64,000 nucleotides of DNA. It comes from Chrysaora quinquecirrha (Eukaryota; Cnidaria; Scyphozoa; Semaeostomeae; Pelagiidae). Where the stretch lies: positions 218,840 to 282,839 of the forward strand of contig JACTAT010000156.1 in the NCBI GenBank assembly GCA_014526335.1, written 5' to 3'. Below are positions 1 to 11,900 of the stretch, piece by piece; the stretch's first letter is position 1; each line of letters begins with the position of its first letter. The notes below the pieces were generated by a model. The model searched no databases. It saw nothing but the letters and a program-made list of their open reading frames with translations, and had not been told where the DNA came from. The position numbers were made by a program, and so were the translations under genes.

Positions 1-398
1 TATATACATTCTCTTTTTCTAGAAAATTTATTGTTCGTTTGAAAAAATCCTGCCAGATCCACTTGAAAAGGTATTAGTTTTCTGATAGTAGATACAACTA
101 CCCAGCCCAAACAATTCTTTTTGGTATTCATACTGTATCATATGTTCCAGATTATAGTTTAACATTGTGCAAAAGATAACTTTATTTTCAAACCTTCAAA
201 TTTTAAGTTATATTTTGTATTTACAAATAGTGTAATGTTTTTTTGTAAATATGCCAAGTAGTTTAATTATAAATAATCCAGTCATACGAGTTTTGTTTTA
301 AGTTATGATAGATGATGAATCCGAAACATGTCTTGGAAACTAAAATCAGTTGTCGATTTTCTGAAAACTCTCACCTATAATTGCAACATTTTTTCAAG

Positions 399-436
399 AA
401 AAAGTCAATAGGACAGTCAATTCAACAGTAACTTTG
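399..436 (+). CDS. Possible short exon of an unrecognised gene
   Basis: This 38-bp open stretch lies between an AG acceptor preceded by a T-rich tract (TTTTTTCAAG) and a strong GTAAGT donor. Read with two leading bases it gives about 12 residues and ends in phase 0, which is the phase needed by the candidate exon at 541-588. It is too short to identify. The support is splice-site quality and phase agreement only, so it could be chance. Confidence 0.25.
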
Positions 437-540
437 GTAAGTCTTTCTCTTGGTTAATACCTTGTTTTACTTTATGTCCATCTTTTATGCTTTGTGTTTT
501 TTTCTTGATGGGATTAAGTTTTCAAAATATTGATCAGTAG

Positions 541-588
541 GCTACAGAAAGAATTCAATTGAGCACCAATGACAAGAAGAGACTTAAA
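541..588 (+). CDS. Possible short exon of an unrecognised gene
   Basis: A 48-bp open stretch after a CAGTAG acceptor encodes about 16 mostly polar and basic residues (ending NDKKRLK) and stops at a GTGATG donor in phase 0. That phase matches both the preceding candidate exon and the exon at 936. No domain is recognisable. It is proposed because the three pieces join without a stop codon; a transcript would be needed to confirm it. Confidence 0.25.
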
Positions 589-935
589 GTGATGTGGTAA
601 AATTTGTTATTATGTCTATGGCAATTTACATTCATATTTCTTTTTAAAAATGTGCCCTGTTTCATAAGCGGTAAGGATCATATTGTATCAAATTATAAGA
701 ATCAGAATCATAACACCAAAAATGTTAAATCAAATTTTCAAACTCCTTCTTTTGGATGAGTCAAATTTTGTGCAAACTCCCAACTTTACTTATTGGTTTC
801 TGATGATGCATATTCAAAGAGGGTTTTAAAATTACAATATTAGGGTTGCACACACTTACTGCAAAGGGGAGGCAAATTTGATTTTATTTGATTGAAGGTA
901 TTTTGTATTTTTTAATGTTTGTTGCTATTTTTTAG

Positions 936-1339
936 TTGGGTGATGATATTTTAGATCCCCAATTGATCAATGGAAGGCCGTCATACACAGCATGGAAGGG
1001 CATCAGCAATCAACCATTCAACCCATCATTAAACCAATCATTAAATTCATTACCATCCTTAATGTCCATTGATCAACCATCCTATCCAAATTTTCAGAAT
1101 TCAACGAATCCATCAACATTAAATTCATCCCTGACAAGTCATATATATCCATCATCCAATCTGCCAACATTACCATCAAATTCCTTTGTTCAATCCCTAG
1201 CCAACCCCTTCTTGAAAACAATAGGCCAACCAAATCAGCCGGCTGGTTGGCAAGAAAACGTATTCATGAGCTTGAACAAAAATTGGAGGTGGAAGTTGCC
1301 TTGAGAAGTCAGATGGAGGGGATCCTAAAACATCTGATG
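936..1339 (+). CDS. Candidate exon: Asn/Ser/Pro-rich stretch followed by a coiled coil
   Basis: The exon begins after a pyrimidine-rich acceptor ending TTTTTTAG and ends at an ATG|GTAAGC donor. The first part (GDDILDPQLINGRPSYTAW) runs into a low-complexity Asn/Ser/Pro/Leu stretch. The last part, in a different frame from about 1218 on, encodes a charged heptad-like helix (ARKRIHELEQKLEVEVALRS), typical of a coiled coil. The two frames join if one base is missing from the AAAA run near 1215, a defect also seen in other exons of this window. The product and family are not recognised. An alternative is that only one of the two frames is real. Confidence 0.4.
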
Positions 1340-1901
1340 GTAAGCTAAATTCCAGAAACCTTCCCTTTATTTTGTATGTCCGTCTGTGCAAGTAATCATT
1401 ATTGGTGAACAGCTTATAGCTTTTGAATAAGTGATAAGCTTAATCTATTAATTGGTTGTCAGAGTAAGTTGCATTACAAGTTTGAGATGCCTATATACTG
1501 ATTACCTATATGATGTATGTATTGTGTATATTTGTATAATAGTTGGATACATGAACCCGTAGAGCGAGTTATAAAGTTTTAGAGAGGACCTTTAGAGAGG
1601 TGCTTGAATGGGCACTGACTTCCTATTTCAAAACTGACAAGGCTTGCCCACAACTACATTCGTTTCAGTAGTTATTTCATGGAAATTATAAGAACTAATT
1701 AAAAGGCTAAATTTGGAATCTTGGTTTGGAGAAAACTATGCCGATAAAAACTCGGCAAACTGAAGTCTGAAACTGGCAACTTGCAACTTCGTCAGAATCA
1801 AACAAGTCTTTGTCTCTTAAAGCCTGTTTCGTGATATCACTCTCCAGGAGATCTTGATGCACTGGAGGTTAATCGTCGTCATTAATATAAATTGATAATA
1901 C
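1340..1901. other. No gene seen
   Basis: AT-rich non-coding sequence following a possible splice donor. No conserved reading frame, RNA gene or clear repeat was recognised. It may be intron of the gene at 399-1339. Confidence 0.5.
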
Positions 1902-2220
1902 CCCGTACCAAAAAAGCTGGGAAATTCCTAGGAAATCCTAGGAATTTTCTGGGTAATTACTGGGGATATTTCTCCCAGATTTCTGGGATTCCTAGGATTA
2001 AAAATGCTAGGAAAATGAGCAAAATTCCTAGGAAAGCTGGGTAAATTTCACAGCCTCAATTTCTGGGATTTTCCTAGGAAAGCTGGGAAAGCTAGGGAAG
2101 CTGGGAAAATGAGCAAAATTCCTAGGAAAGCTGGGTAAATTCTGCAGCTTCAATTTCTGGGATTTTCCTAGGAAAGCTGGAGAGGGAGAAAACTAAAGCT
2201 GGGAAAGCTAGGAAAGCTGG
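1902..2220 (+). repeat. AGCTGGG/CCTAGG-rich interspersed element, left copy
   Basis: The segment starts with CCCGTACCAAAAAAGCTGGG and continues as irregular short repeats of GCTGGGAAA and TTCCTAGGAA, including a longer internal duplication (the tract with GAGCAAAATTCCTAGGAAAG occurs near 2015 and 2110). The same 20-base terminus, in reverse complement, ends a similar element at 30821-31115. It may be a non-autonomous transposon or a minisatellite-like element. No coding capacity is visible. Confidence 0.6.
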
Positions 2221-2945
2221 TGACCTTGTGGTTTGTAGGTAAAAAACACTAAGAACCCTTGAATTAACAAAGGATTTTAAAAGGTAAAAAACTTCTATCA
2301 TAAAACCATCTAAATTCAACAAATGTCAAAAAGCATAAAATTTTAAAAACTAATACTGAGCTATGATTAACAAAACTTCATCAGCGAGCAATAAGAAGAA
2401 TACACAACAGGATCAAAATTTGACAATTATATTTAACAAAAACAAAAACTCCTCTTATCTAGAAAAGTCTTAGCTCATCATCTGTTTATTCATTTAAAGT
2501 GCAGCAAAGTATGCAATGTTCTATTTCTTATCCAGTGTTAGCGACTGAAAGTGGAGGTAAAAAGCTGTAAAGGTGTCAATAATTAAAACAAGAGCAGCAG
2601 AAGTAGTCAGGCTCTCTTAATCTCTCTTAATTAGATCCTACCAAAAATGTCTGCATTTTGCATGGTTTCGCCATCTGCATAAATAATGAATGTTTAGCAA
2701 CATCATGAGTCTTTTTAGAGATGAAGTTGAATATTCTGTAAGTTCATTTCTTCATTTACCTATAAAGAAAAGGACTTAAATAATACCAAAAATTTGTTCT
2801 AGCCAAATTGAAACTCATTTTACAAGCAAAGCCCAAAGTTTAAGAATGCTCTTAGATTACTAAAACGAAAATTACAAAACGAAAAGAAATGTTTGAAGAC
2901 CTAAGTCAAAAAGTTGCGACAGAAAACAATGGAGGATTTATTTAT
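2221..2945. other. No gene seen
   Basis: AT-rich sequence with no convincing exon, RNA gene or repeat structure beyond short A/T runs. Confidence 0.5.
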
Positions 2946-3160
2946 ATGACAGATAAGGCACAGACTTGATCTGAGGTTAATCCACCCAAGAGGGACTGGG
3001 TTCGATTGTCATGCATTGCGGCCCTAGCAAGCAAGGCCATGGTGTGGGCGTAACCTCATGAAGGAAGTATGTGAATTCTTTCAATCATGAAGTCTTCGCA
3101 TGTAGCATGCTCAGATTAGCTTTGATTTGATTTCATCAATTTGAGCTATTTATTTAAACG
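2946..3160 (+). repeat. SINE-like dispersed repeat, copy 1
   Basis: About 215 bp running from ATGACAGATAAGGCACAG to TATTTAAACG. It recurs almost unchanged at 8340-8556, and the match stops sharply at both ends. It contains GGGTTCGATTG, resembling the Pol III B box of tRNA genes, but no complete tRNA cloverleaf or convincing A box was found. A short tRNA-derived SINE is the best guess; a MITE is possible. Confidence 0.55.
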
Positions 3161-3984
3161 TTAAATGCCTGATCGCTATTTTGATGGCACTGGTCTTCGC
3201 CGTTACGTGTCTGTCGCTATCTAACAGTCTCCGAGTTGGATACAATGGTTCCTCAAGTTGCTGTTCTTCATAGCGGGAATGTTCTTCTTGCGTCGCCAGC
3301 GCCTCTTGGGCCTAAAATGTGGTTATGATCCCACTGGCGCCCTTGTTTTGCCGTATTGATAATTGGTGAGATCTTACCTTTTTGTTTTTCTTGTCGAAGA
3401 AGCATGCTAGAGGGGCCTAGATATTTGATACTCAATAAATGGCTGTGGCAAGTTTCAAGCTGCTTGTTACATGAGCTTGTTAGTTTTCTAAAGTTTCAAA
3501 CATCAAAGAGTGTAGCTACATACGAATTAAGGTCCCTCCGAGTTATTGCCTGTAACCTTCATTGGCTGGGTTCATGCCCTGAGTTTCAGGTACATGCGCA
3601 TGATGTACACCATAATTGTGTAGGTACCATTTTTGGAATTAATTCTCAATGTCTTGGTAGGGCAAAATCAGGGTTTTAAAATAACCTGCTGAAGCATCTT
3701 CCTCAAGGCAGGGCTTTAGCCACAAATTCAACAAGCAAAAAAAAAAAAAAAACAAATTAGCAACATGCGGCTTTGCGTATTAATATTGTTTGGCCACTAA
3801 ATCTTGAATTTTTGTTTATCCTGTTAGTATGACTATGACAGGGAAGTGGTCATTTAGATTTGCTATGGTCAAAAAGTTTTTATTACTGACAAGCACTGGT
3901 TGCATCATTACTTCGTTACTCAACAGACAAATTTCTTTGAGTACTGTATTTTGGATAGGGATCTGGTTTGGCACTAGCATTACT
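3161..3984. other. No gene seen
   Basis: Mixed-composition sequence with a poly-A run near 3728-3745. Open frames here are short and show no recognisable domain or splice context. Confidence 0.45.
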
Positions 3985-5085
3985 TGTTTTGTTCTTGTTG
4001 GCACCATGAGAAAGGACTAGATATCCTCGAACCGTATTGTTTACATCCTTATATCTTGTTACAGTTCTTGTTTAGTACTTGTCAGCACCACGTGAACTGG
4101 TTAAGTTCACTAAGCACCGTTTTGGGACTAGATATCCTCAAACCATACTGTTTATATACTTGTATATTGTCGCAGTACTCGTTTAGTACCTGTTGGCTCC
4201 AGTGAACTGGTTAAGTTCTCTAAGCTCGGGTCAAGGACAAGATATCCTCGTACCGTACTATTTACATACTTGTATCTCGTCGCAGTACTTGTTTGGTACT
4301 TGTTGGCACCAGAGAACTGGTTAAGTTCTCTAAGCACAGGTTAAGGACTAGATATCCTTGAACCGTACTGTTTACATACTTGTATATTGTCACAGTACTT
4401 GTTTAGTACTTGTTGGCACCAGAGAACTGGTTAAGTCCTCTAAGCACAGGTTAAGGACTAGATATCCTCGAACCGTACTGTTTACATACTTGTATATTGT
4501 CACAGTACTTGTTTAGTACTTGTTGGCACCAGAGAACTGGTTAAGTTCTCTAAGCACAGGTTAAGGACTAGATATCCTCGAACCGTACTGTTTACATACT
4601 TGTATATTGTCACAGTACTTGTTTAGTACTTGTTGGCACCATAGAACTGGTTAAGTTCTGTTAGCTTGGGTTAAGGACTGGATATCCTCATACCGTTTAC
4701 ATACTTGTATCTCGTCGCAGTACTTGTTTAGTACTTGTTAGCACCAGAGAACTGGTTAAGTTTCTAAGCACAGGTTAAGGACTAGATATCCTGGATCTGT
4801 ACTGTTTACATACTTGTATATTGTCACAGTACTTGTTTAGTACTTGTTGGCACCATGTGAACTGGTTAAGTTTCTCAACACGATCCTTTAACATTACTGT
4901 TTCTGTGATTTATCTTGTCGCAGTACTTGTTGACACCATGAAAACTGGTTAGTCCTCCAAGCACCGATTAAGAACTAGACATCCTCCAACCATACTCTGT
5001 ACATACTTATATCTTGTCAAACTACTTGTTAAGTACTTATTGGCAGCATGAGAACTGGTTAAGTTGTTTAAGCACAGGTTAAGGA
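3985..5085 (+). repeat. Minisatellite array, about 110-bp period (subfamily 1)
   Basis: Tandem copies are spaced 110 bp apart: the AACTGGTTAAG anchor recurs near 4094, 4205, 4315, 4425, 4535 and 4645. Each copy carries GGACTAGATATCCT, CTGTTTACATACTTGTAT and CAGTACTTGTTTAGTACTTG. Copies in the centre are nearly identical and diverge towards both edges, as expected for unequal exchange. No protein is encoded. Confidence 0.9.
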
Positions 5086-5940
5086 ATAAATCTACTTAAG
5101 AAATACTGTTTAAACATTTCTATCTTGTCACAGTACTTTGTTTAGTACTTGTTGGCATCATGAGAACCGGGAAAGTTCTCTCAGCACAGGTTAAGTAATA
5201 AATCTACTTAAGAAATACTGTTTAAACATTTCTATCTTGTCACAGTACTTTCTTTAGTACTTGTTGGCATCATGAGAACTGGGAAAGTTCTCTCAGCACA
5301 GGTTAAGTAATAAATCTACTTAAGAAATACTGTTTAAACATTTCTATCTTGTCAAAGTCCTTTGTTTAGTACTTTTGGCATCATGAGAACCGGGAAAGTT
5401 CTCTCAGCACAGGTTAAGTAATAAATCTACCTAAGAAATACTGTTTAAACATTTCTATCTTGTCACAGTACTTTCTTTAGTACTTGTTGGCATCATGAGA
5501 ACCGGGAAAGTTCTCTCAGCACAGGTTAAGTAATAAATCTACTTAAGAAATACTGTTTAAACATTTCTATCTTGTCACAGTACTTTCTTTAGTACTTGTT
5601 GGCATCATGAGAACTGGGAAAGTTCTCTCAGCACAGGTTAAGTAATAAATCTACTTAAGAAATACTGTTTAAACATTTCTATCTTGTCACAGTACTTTGT
5701 TTAGTACTTGTTGGCATCATGAGAACTGGGAAAGTTCTCTCAGCACTGGTTAAGTAATAAATCTACTTAAGAAATACTGTTTAAACATTTCTATCTTGTC
5801 ACAGTACTTTGTTTAGTACTTGTTGGCATCATGAGAACCGGAAATACTGTTTAAACATTTCTATCTTGTCACAGTACTTTGTTTAGTACTTGTTGGCATC
5901 ATGAGAACTGGGAAAGTTCTCTCAGCACAGGTTAAGGATT
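5086..5940 (+). repeat. Minisatellite array, about 112-bp period (subfamily 2)
   Basis: Tandem units have anchors near 5165, 5277 and 5388 and share the core AACTGGGAAAGTTCTCTCAGC followed by TAATAAATCTACTTAAG and CTGTTTAAACATTTC. The subfamily is clearly derived from the adjacent 110-bp one, because TTTAGTACTTGTTGGCA and the CTGTTTA block are conserved. One unit near 5840 is shortened. Confidence 0.9.
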
Positions 5941-6609
5941 AAATCTCCACAAACAAGACTGTTTACACACACTTATATCTTATCAAAGTACTTGTTTAGT
6001 ACTTGTTGGCACCATGAGAACTGTAAGTTCTTTAAGCACCGGTTGAGGACTAGATATCCTCAAACCCTACTGTTTACATACTTGTATCTTCCAAACGTAC
6101 TTGTTTAGTACTTATGGGGATCATGTGAACAGGTTAAGTTTCAAGAGCACCGCCTATGGACTCGTTTTTTCATTAAACTGTTGGGACTGAATACTGGTTA
6201 AGATCTCAAGTTCCACCTTAAGTCCTGGCTGAGTGCTTGGTGTTGCTTGAAAGCTGTTTAGGCTCTTCAAGTAATGTTCGGTACTCAAGTCTCGTCATAA
6301 GGACTGGTTAAGGACTTGTTTCGTTTGTTTAGTACACAAGTCTTGTCTTGAGTGTGAGTGAAGTTCTCTGAGTACTGGTTAATGTACTCAAGGATCGTCA
6401 TACTTACTGGTCAGTGATCTGATTTAATTTGAAGCGCTCACTTTAGGGACTCAATAAATAGACACTACCATTCCATACCCGATAGATACCATAAATAAGC
6501 TATTGTCGTTTCGTTTTTGAGCTATAACCTGAATTTACAATGCTCGTGGCTTGATTAACTTTCTTACAATTCAAAGTGATTGAATAGACTATTAAAAAAA
6601 AAAAACACT
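5941..6609 (+). repeat. Degenerate remnants of the CTGGTTAAG minisatellites
   Basis: Sequence between the clean arrays still carries scattered CTGGTTAAG, TTTAGTACTTGTTGGCACC and CTCAAGTCTCGTC pieces at irregular spacing. It appears to be decayed array sequence linking the 112-bp and 79-bp blocks, and ends in a poly-A run near 6594-6605. Confidence 0.6.
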
Positions 6610-7940
6610 GCCTTAGCTTGTTGGTTCCTTTTAAGCTCTCGTGTACTGGTTAAATACTCGAGCGTCGTCATAAGTACGGATTAAGAACCTGATTTCTTAG
6701 TGATGCTGGTTGAGCTCGCTGAGTACTGGTTAAGTACTCCAGTCTCTTCACAGGTACGGATTAAGGACCTGATTTCTTAGAGAAGCTAGTTAAGCTCTCA
6801 GATTACTGGTTAAGTATTCAAGTCTCTTCATAGGTACGGACTAAGGACCGATTTCTTTGAGAAGCTGGTTAAGCTCTCAGAATACTGGTTAAGTATTCAA
6901 GTCTCTTCATAGGTACGGACTAAGGACCAATTTCTTTGAGAAGCTGGTTAAGCTCTCAGAATACTGGTTAAGTATTCAAGTCTCTTCATAGGTACGGACT
7001 AAGGACCAATTTCTTTGAGTAGCTGGTTAAGCTCTCAGAATACTGGTTAAGTATTCAAGTCTCTTCATAGGTACGGACTAAGGACCGATTTCTTTGAGAA
7101 GCTGGTTAAGCTCTCAGAATACTGGTTAAGTATTCAAGTCTCTTCATAGGTACGGATTAGAACCTGATTTCTTAGAGAAGCTGGTTAAGCTCTCAGAATA
7201 CTGGTTAAGTATTTAAGTCCCTTCATAGGTCTGGACTAAGGACCAATTTCTTTGAGAAGCTGGTTAAGCTCTCAGAATACTGGTTAAGTATTCAAGTCCT
7301 TCATAGGTACGGATTAGAACCTGATTTCTTAGAGACGCTGGTTAAGCTCTCAGAATACTGGTTAAGTATTCAAGTCCCTTCATAGGTCTGGACAAAGGAC
7401 CGATTTCTTTGAGAAGCTGGTTAAGCTCTCAGAATACTGGTTAAGTATTCAAGTCCTTCATAGGTACGGATTAGAACCTGAGTTCTTAGAGAAGCTGGTT
7501 AAGCTCTCAGAATACTGGTTACCTCAGAATACTGGTTAAGTATTCAAGTCTCGTCATTTTTATTGATCAAGGACCTGATTTTCTTCGGGACGCTGGTTAA
7601 GCCTCGGAGTATTGCTTAAGTACTCAAGTCTCGTCATAAGTACGGATGATGGTCCTGATTTCTTAGAGACGCTGGTTAAGCTCTCTGACTACTAGTTAAG
7701 TACTGAGTCTCGTCCTACGTACAGATCAGGGATCTGATTCCATTGGAGACGCTGGTTAAGCTCTCTGAGTACTAGTTAGGTACTCAACTCTCGTCATAAG
7801 TACGGGTTCAGATGCTGGTTAAGCTCTCTGAGTATGGGTAACGTACAAAATCAAGTACTCAAGCCTTTTCATAATTACTGGTCAAGGACCTGATTTCTTA
7901 GAGATGCGGGTAAGCTCTCAGAGTACTGGTTAAGTACTGA
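6610..7940 (+). repeat. Minisatellite array, about 79-bp period (subfamily 3)
   Basis: Units of 79 bp (AATACTGGTTAAGTATTC anchors near 6881, 6960 and 7039) contain AGAAGCTGGTTAAGCTCTC, CTTCATAGGTACGGA and GATTTCTT. Two CTGGTTAAG cores occur per unit, one inside the near-palindrome AGTACTGGTTAAGTACT. Outer copies are more divergent. The shared core suggests common origin with the two longer-period arrays upstream. Confidence 0.9.
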
Positions 7941-8154
7941 ATCTGCTTTCCTTTGGCTGTCAGCTTCTGACACAATCTCACACTGCTTTCTTTATCTTTG
8001 CTTCTCTTTTCTTGTCTCCCCTGCTGGTTCCTGATTCTCTCCGGTTTGGTTTTCCCTTAGCCCTCCTTCAGGTAGGGGTTAGTGCCAGTTTTTAGGCCTA
8101 GCAAAGTGGTAGCAGTTTTTGTCAGCGCTGGGCGGACACCCATTGGGTGTCCCT

Positions 8155-8332
8155 TGGGCCGGAAATTCTTTCCCTGTTCCAGGCACTGACTATAAGGGCA
8201 GTTGATCCCTGTATCAGGCCAAGGGGCTGTAGCCAACAGGCTTAGCATGTGCTCGTTTGGCCCTTTGGAGGCTACTCGTTGTGGCTGATGCACTAATGCC
8301 CAACTTCCTGACATTCCATCACGAGTTGGAGG
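8155..8332 (+). repeat. Duplicated segment, copy 1
   Basis: About 178 bp from GGCCGGAAATTCTTTCCC to CATCACGAGTTGGAGG. It recurs at 8753-8930 with only a few substitutions. The SINE-like copy 2 begins 8 bp after this copy ends. The sequence is GC-richer than its surroundings and has no recognisable coding content. Confidence 0.75.
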
Positions 8333-8339
8333 GGATTAA

Positions 8340-8556
8340 ATGACAGATAAGGCACAGACTTCATCTGAGGTTAATCCACCCAAGAGGGACTGGGTTCGAT
8401 TGTCATGCATTGTGGCCCTAGCAAGCAAGGCCATGGTGTGGGCGTAACCTCATGAAGGAAGTATGTGTGAATTCTTTCAATCATGAAGTCTTCGCATGTA
8501 GCATGCTCAGATTAGCTTTGATTTGATTTCATCAATTTGAGCTATTTATTTAAACG
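8340..8556 (+). repeat. SINE-like dispersed repeat, copy 2
   Basis: Nearly identical to the copy at 2946-3160; the main difference is an added TG in the GTATGTG motif. It lies between the two copies of the 178-bp duplicated segment. It shares the B-box-like GGGTTCGATTG and the TATTTAAACG end with copy 1. Confidence 0.55.
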
Positions 8557-8752
8557 CCCTTCCCACCCTCCCTCTGCGCTGTTTTCCTTCTTTTCTAATT
8601 TCTTCTTTTACTCCTCTTTCTCACCGCCTCCTTCCGCGGTGGGACAGGTGCGTTAGCCATTGTTAGCCACCGACCTTAAAATCACTGTCTTAGTCAGGCA
8701 GTTCATGGGTTTGCAGAGGCTAGAGTGCCGGGGGGTATCCGTTTGAGCACAG
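8557..8752. other. C/T-rich spacer, no gene seen
   Basis: Pyrimidine-rich sequence between the SINE-like copy and the second duplicated segment. No coding or RNA features were recognised. Confidence 0.4.
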
Positions 8753-8930
8753 GGGCCGGAAATTCTTTCCCTGTTCCAGGCACTGACTATAAGGGCAGTT
8801 GATCCCTGTATCAGGCTAAGGGGCTGTAGCCAACAGGCTTAGCATGTGCTCGTTCGGCCCCTTGGAGGCTACTCGTTGTGGCTGATGCACTAACGCCCAA
8901 CTTCCTGACATTCCATCACGAGTTGGAGGA
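8753..8930 (+). repeat. Duplicated segment, copy 2
   Basis: Second copy of the 178-bp block at 8155. It ends at GAGTTGGAGGATTAATAG immediately before the first monomer of the large satellite array, so it marks the left edge of that array. Confidence 0.75.
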
Positions 8931-8935
8931 TTAAT

Positions 8936-11900
8936 AGAAGTCAATGTCTTCGTTTTAAAGAAAATGGCCAAAATCTGTAAAACGAAGACATCTCTATAAA
9001 ACCAAAATAAACCAATCTTTGGTCTAGATCATGAATACTTGCATTTATAACGTCCAGAGCACCCTATAAACCAAATATCAAAACTAACCAAGCCCGTGGG
9101 GATGAGTTAAGTCAATGTCTTCGTTTTAAAGAAAAATGGCCAAAATCTGTAAAACGAAGACATCTCTATAAAACCAAAATAACCGCAATCTTTGGTCTAG
9201 ATCATGAATACTTGCATTCATAACGTCCAGAGCACCCTATAAACCAAATATCACAACTAACTAAGCTCGTGGGGACGACTAAAGTCAATGTCTTCGTTTT
9301 AAAGAAAAATGGCCAAAATCTGTAAAACGAAGACATCACTATAAAACCAAAAATAAACCAATCCCTGGTCTAAATCATGAATACTTGCATTTATAACGTC
9401 CAGAGCACCCTATAAACCAAATATCAAAACTAACCAAGCTCGTGGGGATGAGTTAAGTCAATGTCTTCGTTTTAAAGAAAAATGGCAAAAATCTGTAAAA
9501 CGAAGACATCCCTATAAAACCAAAAAAACCGCAATCTTTGGTCTAGATCATGAATACTTGCATTTATAACGTCCAGAGCACCCTATAAACCAAATATCAC
9601 AACTAACCAAGCTCGTGGGGATGAGTTAAGTCAATGTCTTCGTTTTAAAGAAAAATGGCCAAAATCTGTAAAACGAAGACATCTCTATAAAACCAAAATA
9701 AACCAATCCCTGGTCTAAATCATGAATACTTGCATTTATAACGTCCAGAGCACCCTATAATCCAAATATCACAACTAACCAAGCTCGTGGGGATGACTAA
9801 AGTCAATGTCTTCGTTTTAAAGATAAATGGACAAAATCTGTAAAACGAAGACATCTCTATAAAACCAAAAAAAACCCAATCTTTAAACGATTTCTTTGGT
9901 CTAGGTCATGAATATTTGCACTTATAACGCTCAGAGGACTCTATAAACCAAATATCACAACTAACCAAGCTCGTAGGTATGACTAAAGTCAATGTCTTCG
10001 TTTTAAAGATAAATGGACAAAATCTGTAAAACGAAGACATCACTATAAAACCAAAATAAACCAATCCCTGGTCTAAATCATGAATACTTGCATTTATAAC
10101 GTCCAGAGCACCCTATAAACCAAATATCACAACTAACCAAGCTCGTGGGGATGAGTAAAGTCAATGTCTTCGTTTTAAAGAAAATGGCCAAAATCTGTAA
10201 AACGAAGACATCTCTATAAAACCAAAATAACCGCAATCTTTGGTCTAGATCATGAATACTTGCATTTATAACGTCCAGAGCACCCTATAAACCAAATATC
10301 ACAACTAACCAAGCTCGTGGGGATGAGTTAAGTCAATGTCTTCGTTTTAAAGAAAATGGCCAAAATCTGTAAAACGAAGACATCTCTATAAGACCAAAAA
10401 AAACCGCAATATTTGGTCTAGATCATGAATACTTGCATTTATAACGCCCAGAGCACCCTATAAACCAAATATCACAACTAACCAAGCTCATGGGGATGAG
10501 ATAAGTCAATGTCTTCGTTTTAAAGAAAAATGGCCAAAATCTGTAAAACGAAGACATCACTATAAAACCAAAAATAAACCAATCCCTGGTCTAAATCATG
10601 AATACTTGCATTTATAACGTCCAGAGCACCCCATAAACCAAATATCACAACTAACCAAGCTCGTGGGGATGACTAAAGTCAATGTCTTCGTTTTAAAGAA
10701 AAATGGCCAAAATCTGTAAAACGAAGACATCTCTATAAAACCAAAATAACCGCAATCTTTGGTCTAGATCATGAATACTTGCATTTATAACGTCCAGAGC
10801 ACCCTATAAACCAAATATCACAACTAACCAAGCTCGTGGGGATGAGTTAAGTCAATGTCTTCGTTTTAAAGAAAAATGGCCAAAATCTGTAAAACGAAGA
10901 CATCACTATAAAACCAAAAATAAACCAATCCCTGGTCTAAATCATGAATACTTGCATTTATAACGTCCAGAGCACCCTATAAACCAAATATCACAACTAA
11001 CCAAGCTCGTGGGGATGACTAAAGTCAATGTCTTCGTTTTAAAGAAAATGGCCAAAATCTGTAAAACGAAGACATCTCTATAAAACCAAAATAACCAAAA
11101 TCATGAATACCGCAATATTTGGTCTAGATCATGAATACTTGCATTGAATACTTGCATAACGTCCAGAGCACCCTATAAACCAAATATCACAACTAACCAA
11201 GCTCGTGGGGATGACTAAAGTCAATGTCTTCGTTTTAAAGATAAATGGACAAAATCTGTAAAACGAAGACATCACTATAAAACCAAAAAACCCAATCTTT
11301 AAACGATTTCTGGTCTAGGTCATGAATATTTGCACTTATAACGCTCAGAGGACTCTATAAACCAAATATCACAACTAACCAAGCTCGTAGGTATGACTAA
11401 AGTCAATGTCTTCGTTTTAAAGATAAATGGACAAAATCTGTAAAACGAAGACATCACTATAAAACCAAGAATAAACCAATCCCTGGTCTAGATCATGAAT
11501 ACTTGCATTTATAACGTCCAGAGCACCCTATAAACCAAATATCACAACTAACCAAGCTCGTGGGGATGAGTTAAGTCAATGTCTTCGTTTTAAAGAAAAA
11601 TGGCCAAAATCTGTAAAACGAAGACATCACTATAAAACCAAAAATAAACCAATCCCTGGTCTAAATCATGAATACTTGCATTTATAACGTCCAGAGCACC
11701 CTATAATCCAAATATCACAACTAACCAAGCTCGTGGGGATGACTAAAGTCAATGTCTTCGTTTTAAAGATAAATGGACAAAATCTGTAAAACGAAGACAT
11801 CTCTAAAAACCAAAAAACCCAATCTTTAAACGATTTCTTTGGTCTAGGTCATGAATATTTGCACTTATAACGCTCAGAGGACTCTATAAACCAAATATCA

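Noticed and set aside
2946..3160. tRNA gene, because of the GGGTTCGATTG box
   Set aside because: No acceptor stem, anticodon arm or complete A box could be folded. The duplicate at 8340 shows it is a dispersed repeat.
8057..8314. 85-codon frame on the - strand
   Set aside because: It lies largely within the duplicated 178-bp segment, has no domain and is not preserved in a way that suggests coding.
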